Part shown: one piece after another, positions 25,108 to 34,153 of the stretch
Layout of the letters: every line of letters begins with the position of its first letter
Position numbering within the stretch: position 1 is the first letter of the stretch
From: AC-37 sp035275105
Lineage (GTDB): Bacteria; Actinomycetota; Thermoleophilia; Solirubrobacterales; Thermoleophilaceae
Direction of reading: 5' to 3'
Assembly: GCA_035275105.1 (NCBI GenBank)
Contig: DATENL010000090.1
Location: forward strand, 3,084 to 67,083
Length of the DNA stretch: 64,000 nucleotides
Notes under the pieces: generated by a model
Seen by the model: only the letters and a program-made list of their open reading frames with translations
The model's database searches: none
Told to the model about the DNA's origin: nothing
Made by a program: the position numbers and the translations under genes

Positions 25108-26432
25108 CAGCCGCCCCTCGGCCTGTGGTCGTCGCCGCGCGGGTCCTCGGGCCGGATCCCGTCGGCGCCGAGCTCGAACGCCCGGTGCAGCTCGCGCACC
25201 GCGGTGGCAACGTCGTCCTCGCGCACGACGCAGGAGATCTTGATCGGGGACGTCGAGATCATCTCGATGTTCACGCCGGCGTCGCCCAGGACCGTGAACG
25301 TCTTCGCCGCGACGCCGGGGTGCGTCCTCATTCCAGCCCCGACGAGCGAGACCTTCCCCATCTTGGGGTCGGTCGCGACCGCGCCGATCCCGAGCTCCCC
25401 GCGCAGCGGCTCGAGCGCCTCGCGGGCGACCACGAGGTCGTCGCGCGGCACCGTGAACGACATGTCGGCGCCGTGTCCCTCGGACTCGGGCTCGTTCTGG
25501 ATGATCATGTCGACGTTCACGTTGGCGTCGGCGAGCACGCTCAGCACGCGCCCCGCCACGCCGGGCCGGTCCGGCAGCTGGGTCAGGGTGATCCGGGCGT
25601 CGCCGGTGGAGTGGGTGACTGCTGTGACGAGCGGGCGTTCCATCGTCTCTTCCTCTGTCAGTACGAAGGTACCCGGTCCGTCGTCGAAGCTCGACCGGCA
25701 GTGGATGCGCACGTTGTGGTTGCGCGCGTACTCGACCGAGCGGAGCTGGAGCACGCCGGCGCCGGAGGCCGACATCTCGAGCATCTCCTCGAACGAGACC
25801 TGGGGCAGCATGACGGCGTCGGGCACGATCCGCGGGTCCGCGCTGAACACGCCGGCGACGTCCGTGTAGATCTCGCACACGTCGGCTCCGAGCGCGGCAG
25901 CGATGGCGACCGCCGTGGTGTCGGACCCGCCGCGGCCGAGCGTCGTGACGTTCCCGTGGATCTCGTACTCGCCTCCGTCGTCCGAGCGCAGCGACGCGGA
26001 CGTGCCCTGGAACCCCGCCACGAGCACGATCTTGCCGGCGTCGAGGAGCCGCTCGATCCGCTCGGTGCGCACGTCGAGGATGCGGGCCTTGGTGTGGGAG
26101 GCGTCGGTCACGATCCCCGCCTGCGAGCCGGTGAGCGACTCGGCCTCGTGGCCGAGGTCGTTGATCACCATCGACGCGAGCGCGCACGAGATGCGCTCGC
26201 CGGTCGACAGCACCATGTCCATCTCGCGCGGGTGCGGGCGGTCCGAGACCTCGTACGCCAGCGCGATGAGCTCGTCGGTGGTCTTGCCCCGCGCCGACAG
26301 GACGGCGACCACGCGGCTGCCGGCCTCCTTCGCGTTGACGATCCGTCTCGCGGCGCGGCGAATCCGGTCGCCGTCGGCGACCGACGTCCCGCCGAACTTC
26401 ATGACGACGGTCTGCGGAGCGGGGTCGCCCAT
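25107..26432 (-). CDS. lysC: Aspartate kinase
   Basis: 441 aa. The kinase domain begins VVMKFGGTSVADGDRIRRAA and contains GFQGTSA and TTLGRGGSDTTAVAIAAALG. Two ACT domains follow from about residue 270 (ITLTQLPDRPGVAGRVLSVL; VSLVGAGMRTHPGVAAKTF). These are the usual sites of lysine/threonine feedback inhibition. First committed step of the aspartate amino-acid family. The ATG at 26432 is 26 bp from the divergent NagZ-like gene, so their promoters overlap. No lysine riboswitch fits in that gap. Confidence 0.97.
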   Translation of the reverse strand: MGDPAPQTVVMKFGGTSVADGDRIRRAARRIVNAKEAGSRVVAVLSARGKTTDELIALAYEVSDRPHPREMDMVLSTGERISCALASMVINDLGHEAESLTGSQAGIVTDASHTKARILDVRTERIERLLDAGKIVLVAGFQGTSASLRSDDGGEYEIHGNVTTLGRGGSDTTAVAIAAALGADVCEIYTDVAGVFSADPRIVPDAVMLPQVSFEEMLEMSASGAGVLQLRSVEYARNHNVRIHCRSSFDDGPGTFVLTEEETMERPLVTAVTHSTGDARITLTQLPDRPGVAGRVLSVLADANVNVDMIIQNEPESEGHGADMSFTVPRDDLVVAREALEPLRGELGIGAVATDPKMGKVSLVGAGMRTHPGVAAKTFTVLGDAGVNIEMISTSPIKISCVVREDDVATAVRELHRAFELGADGIRPEDPRGDDHRPRGG

Positions 26433-26458
26433 CGCGGTGCGAGGATAGCTTTCGCCCC

Positions 26459-27787
26459 GTGACTCGCGGAACCGCTGGAACCGCTCGCCCCGGGCGCCGC
26501 GCGGCCGCGGCGCTCATGGCGTCGCTCGCCCTGCTCGCGGGTTGCGACAGCGGGGACGACGCGAAGCCGCGCAAGCGGCCGCCGGCGTCACCCGCCGCGC
26601 GCGAGCAAGTGCCGGCGCGCTCGTTCCTCGCCCAGCTGATCCCGCCCGCCGGGCGCGCGCTGCCGAACGCGCGCGTGCCCGGCCAGATCAAGCGACAGGT
26701 GGCCGGGCTGCCGGTGGAGGAGAAGGTGGCTCAGCTCATGCTCGTCGGCTTCAAGGGCACCGACGCGACGGCGCCCTTCCTGGAGACCCTCAAGCGCATG
26801 GACCTGGGCGGCGTCGCCCTCGGGCGGCGCAACTACGTCGGTCGGGAGGAGCTCGCGACGCTCAGCGAGGCGGTCCGGAACGCCGCCGCCGGGCGGACCC
26901 GGCAGCCGCCGTTCATCGTCGCCCAGCAGGAGGGCGGCGACTTCTCGGCCTTCCCGGACCTGCCGCCGGGGGCCGCGCCGGGTGAGCTCGGGACGCCGTC
27001 CGACGGGGCGGTGGCGGCGCGATTGACCGCCCGCTTCCTGAAGCGCGCCGGCCTGAACGGCGTCATCGCGCCCTCCATCGACGTGGGCACGGGCGGCTCC
27101 GATCCTCTGGGCCCGCGCGCGTTCTCGGACGACCCGGCCGACGTGAGCCGCTACGGCGCCGCCGTCGTCTCAGCGTTCCGGAGCGCCGGGATGCTGTCGG
27201 TCCCCGGCCACTTCCCCGGCGTGGGGGCGGCGGCCCAGTCGACCGACGAGGGGCCGACGAGCGTGGGCCTCGCCATGAGCGAGCTCGAGAAGCGCGACCT
27301 GCCGCCGTTCCGCGCGGTGATCAAGGCGGGGGCGCCGGCGGTGCTGGTCGGGCACGCGTCCTACGCGCCGGACTCGTTCGTGGTGCCGGCCTCGCTGTCG
27401 CACGAGATCGAGGCGAACCTGCTCCGCGGCGGGCTCGGGTTCCGGGGGATCGCGATCACGGACGACCTCGACGCCGGGGCGATCGTCGCCGGGAACACGG
27501 TGGCGAGGGCGGCGGTCCAGGCGGTGCAGGCGGGTGCCGACATGGTCTGGATCTCGCACCCCGACGACTGGGAGCCCGCCTACCGCGCGCTGCTCACCGC
27601 GGCGAGGACGCGGCGGATCTCGCCCGTGCGACTGAACGCGGCGGTCACGCGGATCGTCACCGTCAAGCGGGAGCTGGGGCTGCGCAATCGCGCCAAGTCC
27701 AAGGCGGTGGTGCCCGCGACGACGCCCGTGACGCCCGGGGCGACCACCACGCCCGCGCCCGGCACGACGACCACGACCGTTCCCTAG
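26459..27787 (+). CDS. Glycoside hydrolase family 3 (NagZ-like) lipoprotein
   Basis: 442 aa from a GTG. Residues 1-28 form a lipoprotein signal with lipobox LLAGC. The GH3 barrel follows from about residue 80. The catalytic Asp is present in ITDDLDAGAI. The usual KHFPG substrate and acid/base loop reads PGHFPG, so the Lys is lost while the His remains. NagZ enzymes release N-acetylglucosamine from cell-wall fragments; an anchored form would act outside the cell. The C-terminus is a Thr/Pro-rich tail. Its stop shares CTAG with recR. Confidence 0.88.
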   Translation: MTRGTAGTARPGRRAAAALMASLALLAGCDSGDDAKPRKRPPASPAAREQVPARSFLAQLIPPAGRALPNARVPGQIKRQVAGLPVEEKVAQLMLVGFKGTDATAPFLETLKRMDLGGVALGRRNYVGREELATLSEAVRNAAAGRTRQPPFIVAQQEGGDFSAFPDLPPGAAPGELGTPSDGAVAARLTARFLKRAGLNGVIAPSIDVGTGGSDPLGPRAFSDDPADVSRYGAAVVSAFRSAGMLSVPGHFPGVGAAAQSTDEGPTSVGLAMSELEKRDLPPFRAVIKAGAPAVLVGHASYAPDSFVVPASLSHEIEANLLRGGLGFRGIAITDDLDAGAIVAGNTVARAAVQAVQAGADMVWISHPDDWEPAYRALLTAARTRRISPVRLNAAVTRIVTVKRELGLRNRAKSKAVVPATTPVTPGATTTPAPGTTTTTVP

Positions 27788-28383
27788 AGCGCGCGCCGGC
27801 CCTGGAACGCGCGGCCCAGCGTGATCTCGTCCGCGTACTCGAGGTCGGCTCCGACCGGCAGACCGCTCGCCAGCCGGGTGACCGAGACGTCGGGGGCGCG
27901 CTCGCGGAGCCCGTCGGCGATGTAGAGCGCGGTGGCCTCGCCGGTGGTCGTCGAGTTGGTGGCCACCACGACCTCGCGGGTCCCGCCCTCCTGGACCCGG
28001 CGGAACAGCTCGGCGAGCCTGAGGTCCTCGGGGTCGACGCCGTCGATCGGCGAGAGCGCGCCGCCCAGCACGTGGTAGCGGCCGTTGAACTCGTGGGTCC
28101 GCTCGATCGGGATGACGTCGCTCGGCTCCTCGACGACGCAGATGACGTCGCTCGTGCGGCGCTCGTCCTCACAGATGCGGCAGCGCGGGCCGACCGCGAG
28201 GTTGAAGCAGACCTCGCACTGCCCGACCGTCTCCTTGACCTCGCGGATCGCATCCGCCAGCGGGAGCGCCTCGTCCTCGGGGGTGCGGAGGATGTGGAAG
28301 GCCAGCCGCTGCGCCGTTCGCTGGCCGATCCCGGGCAGGCGCGCGAGCTCGGTAATCAGCCGGTTGACGGGCGGCGAGAACAC
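27784..28383 (-). CDS. recR: Recombination mediator RecR
   Basis: 199 aa from a GTG at 28383, chosen because RecR proteins begin at FSPPVNRLI and are about 199 aa. The helix-hairpin-helix is ELARLPGIGQRTAQRLAF. The zinc finger has Cys at CEVCFNLAVGPRCRIC. The Toprim domain follows (ICVVEEPSDV). With RecO it loads RecA at gaps. The dnaX-ybaB-recR order typical of bacteria is kept, with the GGDEF/HD-GYP gene inserted between ybaB and recR. Confidence 0.97.
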   Translation of the reverse strand: MFSPPVNRLITELARLPGIGQRTAQRLAFHILRTPEDEALPLADAIREVKETVGQCEVCFNLAVGPRCRICEDERRTSDVICVVEEPSDVIPIERTHEFNGRYHVLGGALSPIDGVDPEDLRLAELFRRVQEGGTREVVVATNSTTTGEATALYIADGLRERAPDVSVTRLASGLPVGADLEYADEITLGRAFQGRRAL

Positions 28384-28556
28384 CGGTCGAGGGTAGCCGC
28401 GCGGTCGGCGGCCAGCCCCGTCGCGCCGGGCCACGGCGCTCGACGCGATTGGGTGTCACTTAAACCGCCTATAGCCGGCTCAATTGACAAGTGAACGCAC
28501 GGGCCCGCCGTCATTGGCCGCTGTTTGGGGTGGCGCGACCGGGCGGGCGGCGGAGC

Positions 28557-29972
28557 TCAGGCGGTGGGAACGGTGGGCGACTCCTCGCCCACCAGCGGGG
28601 AGCCGAGGCGCGGCTGCTCGCCGACCTCGATCGCGCCCTCGCGGATCAGGCGCGCCATGACCCGCACCGCCTGCTCGTCGAACTGCGTGCCCGCGTGGGC
28701 CTCGAGCTCGGTGACCGCCTCGTCGGAGTTCTTCGGCGTGCGGTAGGCGCGCGGGCAGGTCATCGCCTCGAGCGCGTCGGCGATGTGCAGCAGCCGGCTC
28801 TCGACGGGGATCTCCGAGCCCTCGAGCCCGTTGGGGTACCCGCGGCCGTCGATCCGCTCGTGCAGCTGGCCGACCCAGTCGGCGATGTCGGGCATTCCCG
28901 CCCCGGCGATGATCGCGCGGCCGAGCTCGGCGTGCCGGCGCATGACCGCGAACTCCTGCTTCGTCAGGGGGCCCGGCTTGAGCAGGATGGCGTCGCGGAT
29001 GCCGATCTTGCCGACGTCGTGGAGCAGTCCCGCCATGCGGATCGCCTCGACGCGGTCGTCGGACAGGCCCATCGCCGCCGCGAGCGTCGCGGCGTAGAAC
29101 CCGACCCGCTGGGAGTGCATGTGCGTGTAGCCGTCGCGCGCGTCGACCGCGCGGGCGAGCGCGTGGACCGTGTTGAACATGCCGCTGCGGCGGAGGCGGG
29201 CGGCCTCCTCCTCGGCTGACAGGGCGGAGTCCTCGGTCGCGGAGTAGACGGACGTGCGGCCCGGGCCGCCCGACCTCGACCAGTACATCGCGCCGTCGGC
29301 GAAGCGCATCAGGTCGGCGCGACCGATGGCGTGGCGGGGGAACTCGGCGATGCCGGCACTGAGCGTGAGGGCCCCCACGTCAGCCGCCGCCGCGCGCTGC
29401 TCGACGGAGACGCGCAGGCGGTCGACCACCTCGTGAGCGGTCGCGGCGTCGCAGCTCGTCAGCGCGAGCATGAACTCGTCGCCGCCGATGCGCCCGCACA
29501 GGTCGCCCGGCCGGAGGTCACTCGACAGGCCCTCGGCGACCGCGGTGAGCGCGGCGTCGCCGTAGGCGTGCCCGCGGGAGTCGTTGAGCTCGCGGAAGCC
29601 GTCGACGTCGATCGCGACGACCGTGACCGACCAGTTCTCGCGGCGCGCGCGACGGAGCTCGACCTCGAGCTGGTCCTGGAAGGCGCGGTGGTTGAGGACG
29701 CCGGTGAGCGGGTCGCGGAGCGCCAGCGCCTCGAGCTGGCGGCGGGTCTCGTCGAGCTGGTCGGCGAGCTGGTCGGGGTCGCGGCCGCGCGAGTAGCGGC
29801 CGAGCACGAGCCCGAGCGCCATGGCGGCGGGCACCGCCGTCGTGATCGGGCGGCTGCCGAAGGCGATGATCGCCCCGGTGGTCGCAACGGCCATCAGCGC
29901 TGCCGCACACCACAAGACGCGCGAAGCGAGGATCTCGGCCGCGCGCTGTGTTTTCCCGTGTCGCGGCACCAC
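28557..29972 (-). CDS. GGDEF and HD-GYP domain protein (cyclic-di-GMP turnover)
   Basis: 471 aa. Two membrane helices lie at about residues 18-60. The GGDEF domain is at about 80-240 with an intact active site (RIGGDEFMLAL). The HD-GYP domain is at 260-440 with HDVGKIGI and HERIDGRGYPNG, the usual hydrolase motifs. One protein could thus both make and break c-di-GMP. No sensory domain other than the membrane part is visible. It is inserted between ybaB and recR. The start at 29972 (first residues MVPRHGKTQ) puts a short cytoplasmic tail before the helices. Confidence 0.93.
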   Translation of the reverse strand: MVPRHGKTQRAAEILASRVLWCAAALMAVATTGAIIAFGSRPITTAVPAAMALGLVLGRYSRGRDPDQLADQLDETRRQLEALALRDPLTGVLNHRAFQDQLEVELRRARRENWSVTVVAIDVDGFRELNDSRGHAYGDAALTAVAEGLSSDLRPGDLCGRIGGDEFMLALTSCDAATAHEVVDRLRVSVEQRAAAADVGALTLSAGIAEFPRHAIGRADLMRFADGAMYWSRSGGPGRTSVYSATEDSALSAEEEAARLRRSGMFNTVHALARAVDARDGYTHMHSQRVGFYAATLAAAMGLSDDRVEAIRMAGLLHDVGKIGIRDAILLKPGPLTKQEFAVMRRHAELGRAIIAGAGMPDIADWVGQLHERIDGRGYPNGLEGSEIPVESRLLHIADALEAMTCPRAYRTPKNSDEAVTELEAHAGTQFDEQAVRVMARLIREGAIEVGEQPRLGSPLVGEESPTVPTA

Positions 29973-30047
29973 CCTGGGCTAATCGGCAGGCGCGCCGGGG
30001 CGCTTGAGGAAGACCCCCCGGTGGGGTGCGATGCGGCCCGCGGCCGG

Positions 30048-30392
30048 CTAGAGGCCCGGCAGGCCCAGCCCGCCGAGGCCGCCCGGGCCACCCAGGCCGC
30101 CGGTGGCCGCTCCGAGCCGGTTCGCGGCCAGCTCCTGGGCTGAGCGCAGCGCCTCGTTGACGGCCGCGAGAACCAGGTCCTGGAGCATGTCGGCGTCCTC
30201 GGGGTCGATCGCCTCCGGGTCGATGCGGATCTCCTTGACCTCGAGTCCCCCGGTGACCTTGACCGTGACCATGCCGCCGCCGGCGCTCGCCTCGACGACC
30301 TCGGTCTCCAACTCCTGCTGGGCCTTCGCCATCTCGGCCTGCATCTGCTGGACCTGCTGGAGCATCTGGTTCATGTTCGGCTGCTTTGGCAC
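30048..30392 (-). CDS. ybaB: YbaB/EbfC nucleoid-associated protein
   Basis: 114 aa from a GTG at 30392, preceded by GGAGG. Core QQVQQMQAEMAKAQQELETE is the first helix; VTVKVTGGLEVKEIRIDPEA is the central strand pair. The C-terminal Gly-rich tail is unusual. The dimer binds DNA. It starts 2 bp after the dnaX stop, the classic dnaX-ybaB coupling. Confidence 0.95.
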   Translation of the reverse strand: MPKQPNMNQMLQQVQQMQAEMAKAQQELETEVVEASAGGGMVTVKVTGGLEVKEIRIDPEAIDPEDADMLQDLVLAAVNEALRSAQELAANRLGAATGGLGGPGGLGGLGLPGL

Positions 30393-30394
30393 GA

Positions 30395-32275
30395 TCAGCC
30401 CTCCTCGGGCGGCGCGTCGTCGTCGAATACCTCGGTGGCGCCGTAGTCGCGCTTCAGGCGCTCGATCAGCTCGTCCTCGCTGAGACCGCTCGGGAGTCGC
30501 TCCTCCTCGTCGGCCGCCACGTCGCTCGCCTCGTACTCGAGGGCCAGCCCGCTCCCGGTGATCGCGCGCAGCGAGGTCTGGAGCAGCTCGCGGTTGCGCT
30601 CGACCGTCTTGCGCGAGAAGCCGGCCAGCACGGGGAACGCGATCGTCAGGCGATCGCCCTCGAGCGACGTGGGCCGCGCCCCCTCGAGGCACGCCCCGAC
30701 CATCGCGTTCTCGGCGCGGACGGCGTCGACGACGGCGGGCCAGAGGGTGCGGAGGCGGTCGACGTCGAGTGCGGGGGCGGTTTGGGTGTCGGGTTCGGGT
30801 TCGGGTTCCTCCTGCATTGCCACTGCCGCGGCTGCCCCGGGTTGCGGGTCCGCTTGCCGTGGCGGGCGCGTCCTGTCGCTGCGGACGGCTTGGGCGCCGG
30901 CCGGCGCGGCGCTCGCCGTGGGCGTGGTCGCCGCCGTCTCTGTTTGCGCTGTGGGCTGGGCGGTGGTTTGGGCTGCCGCTGTCGGGCTCGGCGTCCCCGT
31001 CGCAGCCACCGGGCTCGGCTTCGCCCCCGCGCGCGGCTCACCCCCTCCCGAAGCACCGGCCACAGCCACCGCGCCCTGTTCCGCCGCCGCGGTCGGCTCT
31101 CCCCCGCCCGCCGCTGCTCCGCCTCCGCGCGCCTCGGCGAGCTTTCGCTCCAGCTGCTCGATCCGGAAGAGGAGCGCCTGGAGTGAGAGGTCGGACTGCG
31201 GCTGCACCGCCTTCAGCAGCGCGAGCTCGAGCTGGATCCGCGGGTCGGCGCCGTCCTTGATCGCCGAGAGGCCGGCCGCCAGGAGGTCGATCGCGCGCAG
31301 CACCTCGCCCTGTGCGAGGCGCCCGGCCTGATCAGCCACGCGGTCCGACTGCTCGGCGGTGACCGCGAACGAGTCGGGAACGTCGCCGAGCGTCTGCACC
31401 ACGAACAGGTGCCGCAGGTGGGCGGCGAGGTCCTGCATGAACTGCTTCACGTCGCGCCCGGACGCCGACAGGCGCTCCACCGCGAGCAGCGCCGCCTTTG
31501 GATCGTGGTCGGCGAGTGAGTCGGCCGCCTCGAAGACCAGCTCGGCGTCGGCCACGCCGAGGATCTCGAGGACGTCCTCGAGCTTCACCTCCTGCCCGCC
31601 GTAGGTGACGAGCTGCTCGAGCGTGCCGAGCGCGTCGCGGAAGCTGCCCGTGGCCGCGCGGGCGATCATGCCCACGGCCGGGTCGGGGACCTCGATCTCC
31701 TCGGTGGCAGCCACCCGCCGCAGGACGCCGGCGATCTGCTCGAGCGACGGGCGGTGGAAGTCGAACCGGTGGCAGCGGTCCACGATCGTGGCCGGCACCT
31801 TGTGCGCCTCGGTGGTCGCCAGCACGAACACCACGTGCGGCGGCGGCTCCTCGAGCGTCTTGAGGAAGGCGTTCCAGGCGGCGTTCGAGAGCATGTGCGC
31901 CTCGTCGAGGATGTAGACGCGGCGGGCGCCGCCCATCGGCGCGAGCGCCACGTTCTCGCGGAGCTCGCGGATGTCGTCCACCGAGTTGTTGGACGCCGCG
32001 TCCATCTCGACCACGTCGAGCGAGTTGCCGGTCATGATCGCCCGGCAGGCCGGATCGTCGGGCGCGAAGTCCGCGCGCGGGCCGCCCTCGGCGTTGAGCG
32101 CGCAGGCGAGCAGCTTGGCCATGCTCGTCTTCCCGGTACCGCGCGAGCCGACGAACAGGTAGGCGTGGTGGACCTTGCCGAGCTCGATCGCGTTGCGCAG
32201 CGTGCGGACTATGTGCTCCTGGCCGACCACCTCGTCGAAGCTGCGGGGACGGTGGCGGCGGTAGAGCGAGAGCAT
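30395..32275 (-). CDS. dnaX: DNA polymerase III gamma/tau subunit
   Basis: 626 aa. Clamp-loader ATPase: Walker A GSRGTGKTS at about 43-51, Walker B RVYILDEAHMLS, sensor 1 VLATTEAHKVP. Domains I-III end near 365. A 130-residue Ala/Pro/Thr-rich linker and a C-terminal tau-like domain (VDRLRTLWPAVVDAVRAENA) follow. The zinc module between Walker A and B has kept only one clear Cys of the normal four (DDPACRAI). No obvious A-run for programmed frameshifting is visible. Start ATG at 32275. Confidence 0.96.
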   Translation of the reverse strand: MLSLYRRHRPRSFDEVVGQEHIVRTLRNAIELGKVHHAYLFVGSRGTGKTSMAKLLACALNAEGGPRADFAPDDPACRAIMTGNSLDVVEMDAASNNSVDDIRELRENVALAPMGGARRVYILDEAHMLSNAAWNAFLKTLEEPPPHVVFVLATTEAHKVPATIVDRCHRFDFHRPSLEQIAGVLRRVAATEEIEVPDPAVGMIARAATGSFRDALGTLEQLVTYGGQEVKLEDVLEILGVADAELVFEAADSLADHDPKAALLAVERLSASGRDVKQFMQDLAAHLRHLFVVQTLGDVPDSFAVTAEQSDRVADQAGRLAQGEVLRAIDLLAAGLSAIKDGADPRIQLELALLKAVQPQSDLSLQALLFRIEQLERKLAEARGGGAAAGGGEPTAAAEQGAVAVAGASGGGEPRAGAKPSPVAATGTPSPTAAAQTTAQPTAQTETAATTPTASAAPAGAQAVRSDRTRPPRQADPQPGAAAAVAMQEEPEPEPDTQTAPALDVDRLRTLWPAVVDAVRAENAMVGACLEGARPTSLEGDRLTIAFPVLAGFSRKTVERNRELLQTSLRAITGSGLALEYEASDVAADEEERLPSGLSEDELIERLKRDYGATEVFDDDAPPEEG

Positions 32276-32377
32276 GGCGGCCGGCCGAGTTTAGACATGG
32301 CACCGGCGGGCGGCAGGGACCGTTGCGAGGCGGCGGCGGAGAGCGTCGCGGCGCCGGCCAGATAGCGTCCCGGCGCT

Positions 32378-33814
32378 ATGGCGTGGGCCCGCAGAGCGCT
32401 GCCGAACGCGCTGGCCGCGGCGCTGATAGGAGCGCTCGTGTTCGCGTACTTCGGGCACGCGTTCCTGAACTACGACACGTTCTACGCCCTCGTCTGGGGG
32501 GACGAGCTCGTGAACGGGCTGACCCCCCAATACGACGCCCCCGTCGCCCCCACCCCCCATCCGCTGGCGATAGCCGTCGGGATGCTCGCATCCCTCTTCG
32601 GCGACGCCGGCGAGGGCGTGATGCTCGCTCTCGTCCTGTTCGCGATCGGGTGGCTGGTGGTCGGCGTCTACCGGCTGGGCCAGGAGTCGTTCGCGTGGCC
32701 GGTTGGTCTGCTGGCGGCCCTGATCGTCGTTACCCGCGCACCCCCCCTGAACTTCGGGATCCGGGGGTACGTCGACCTGCCGGCGATCGCGTTCGTGGTC
32801 TGGGCCACGGTGCTCGAGGCGCGGCGGCCGCGGCGCGGATGGCCGGTGCTGGTCCTGCTGGGCCTCGCGGGGCTGCTGCGGCCCGAGGCGTGGCTGTTCA
32901 TCGCGGCGTACTGGATCTGGCTCTTCCCCGCGCGCGACTGGCGCGCGCGCCTGGGACTGGCCGCACTGGCGGCGGCGGCCCCGGCGATCTGGCTCGTATC
33001 GGACCTCGCCGTGACAGGCGACGCGCTGTGGTCGCTGCACGGCACCCACGACCTCGCCGGGCAGCTCAAGCGGCCGACCGGCCTCGACGAGGTGCCGAAG
33101 CTGATGCCGCGCCGGCTCGGGGAGATCATGCGCCTGCCGGAGCTGATCGCGGCGGTGATCGGCTTCGCCGCCGGCCTCGCCTGGCTGCGCCCGCGGTCGC
33201 TTCTACCGGCGGCCGTGCTCGTGCTCAACGGCCTGGCCTACCTCGTGCTCGCCGCCGCGGGGCTCCCGCTCCTCGGTCGCTACCTGTTCCTCGCGGGCGC
33301 GATGCTGTCGCTCTTCGCGGCCGTGGCGGTGTTCGGGTGGACGGCGCTCGGGCCGGAGGAGGCCCGCCTACGCAGTGCGTGGCGAGTCGGTGGGCTCGTG
33401 GTCCTGGCGGGGATGCTGCTGTTCCTCCCCAACCAGGTCGACCGCCTGACCAACCTCCGCGACGACATCGCGGCGCGGCAGCGGGTGGACGCCGACCTCC
33501 ACGAGCTGGTGAAGGGCGACCGCGCCCTCCTGGCGTTCGACCTCTGCGGCACGTCGCTGTCCGTGCCCAACCACAGGCCCGTGCCGCAACTCGCCTACTG
33601 GACGGGGCGCCGCCCAGAGGAGGTCGTCTCCGCGAAGCTGCGGAAGCCGCCCCGCCACGGGCTGTTCGTCGCGCCGGCGAGCCAGCGCGTGGCGAAGCTC
33701 TCGATCCTCGACAAGCGCGACCTGAGCGCACCGGCCACGCGGCCGGCCGGCTACCGGCGCCTCGCGCGGAATCGCTCGTGGGTGCTCTACGGCAGTTGCC
33801 GCACGAGGGGTTAG
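32378..33814 (+). CDS. Polytopic membrane protein, GT-C glycosyltransferase-like
   Basis: 478 aa with about ten membrane segments in the first 360 residues and a soluble C-terminal domain of about 110. The first loop carries DTFYALVWGDEL with two acidic residues, as in GT-C enzymes that use polyprenyl-phosphate sugars; no full motif allows a firm family call. It is inserted on the opposite strand between dnaX and the SRP RNA and ends 4 bp from the RNA 3' end. It is otherwise an orphan. Confidence 0.65.
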   Translation: MAWARRALPNALAAALIGALVFAYFGHAFLNYDTFYALVWGDELVNGLTPQYDAPVAPTPHPLAIAVGMLASLFGDAGEGVMLALVLFAIGWLVVGVYRLGQESFAWPVGLLAALIVVTRAPPLNFGIRGYVDLPAIAFVVWATVLEARRPRRGWPVLVLLGLAGLLRPEAWLFIAAYWIWLFPARDWRARLGLAALAAAAPAIWLVSDLAVTGDALWSLHGTHDLAGQLKRPTGLDEVPKLMPRRLGEIMRLPELIAAVIGFAAGLAWLRPRSLLPAAVLVLNGLAYLVLAAAGLPLLGRYLFLAGAMLSLFAAVAVFGWTALGPEEARLRSAWRVGGLVVLAGMLLFLPNQVDRLTNLRDDIAARQRVDADLHELVKGDRALLAFDLCGTSLSVPNHRPVPQLAYWTGRRPEEVVSAKLRKPPRHGLFVAPASQRVAKLSILDKRDLSAPATRPAGYRRLARNRSWVLYGSCRTRG

Positions 33815-33818
33815 TAGT

Positions 33819-34090
33819 GGACCGTGCACCCGTCGTCGAAGAAGGTTCCCGGGCGTACCCGTCGGCCGGTGACTCCTCCCAGGCTTCCCCACGGCGCATG
33901 AGCGGTATCGCTTAAGGCTGCTTCCTCCCGGACCTGACCTGGTTCGCGAGCGCTCACCGCGTGGGACCTGGGCGTCGACGCCTCCGACCGGCGTACTGGC
34001 CCCGAGGCCCAACCCCTCGGACGGGGATTCGGCCCCGCTAGAGCGGATTGCGGGTGCAGGGCACCGCTACCTCCCCGCCTAGCACGGTCC
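33819..34090 (-). ncRNA. ffs: Signal recognition particle RNA, large bacterial type with Alu domain
   Basis: 272 nt. The S-domain apex AGGTCAGGTCCGGGAGGAAG lies on the minus strand of about 33920-33940, with the AGCAGCC side following. The 5' end (CCGTGCTAGGCGGGGAGGT, then GTAGCGGTGCCCTGCACCC) matches the Alu domain of Bacillus-type scRNA as I remember it. The 5' GGACCGTGC pairs with the 3' GCACGGTCC to close the molecule. The RNA binds Ffh and, through Alu, may slow translation during targeting. Most actinobacteria carry the short 4.5S form, so the long form is notable. Confidence 0.93.
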
Positions 34091-34097
34091 GCGCCGG

Positions 34098-34126
34098 ATG
34101 GTAGCTACCGCAGGCGGTGGCGTCAC
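34098..34126 (-). promoter_or_regulatory. Promoter of the SRP RNA
   Basis: On the minus strand GTGACG (34126-34121), 17 bp, then TACCAT (34103-34098); the RNA begins 7 bases later at 34090. The spacing is ideal although the hexamers are imperfect. Confidence 0.6.
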
Positions 34127-34153
34127 CCGTCCGGAGGACTTAGGGTTTCGGTC

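Noticed and set aside
24073..26691. A single 872-codon minus-strand frame covering asd and beyond
   Set aside because: Only the last 344 codons are protein-like (asd). The rest is out of frame with lysC, which is the real gene there.
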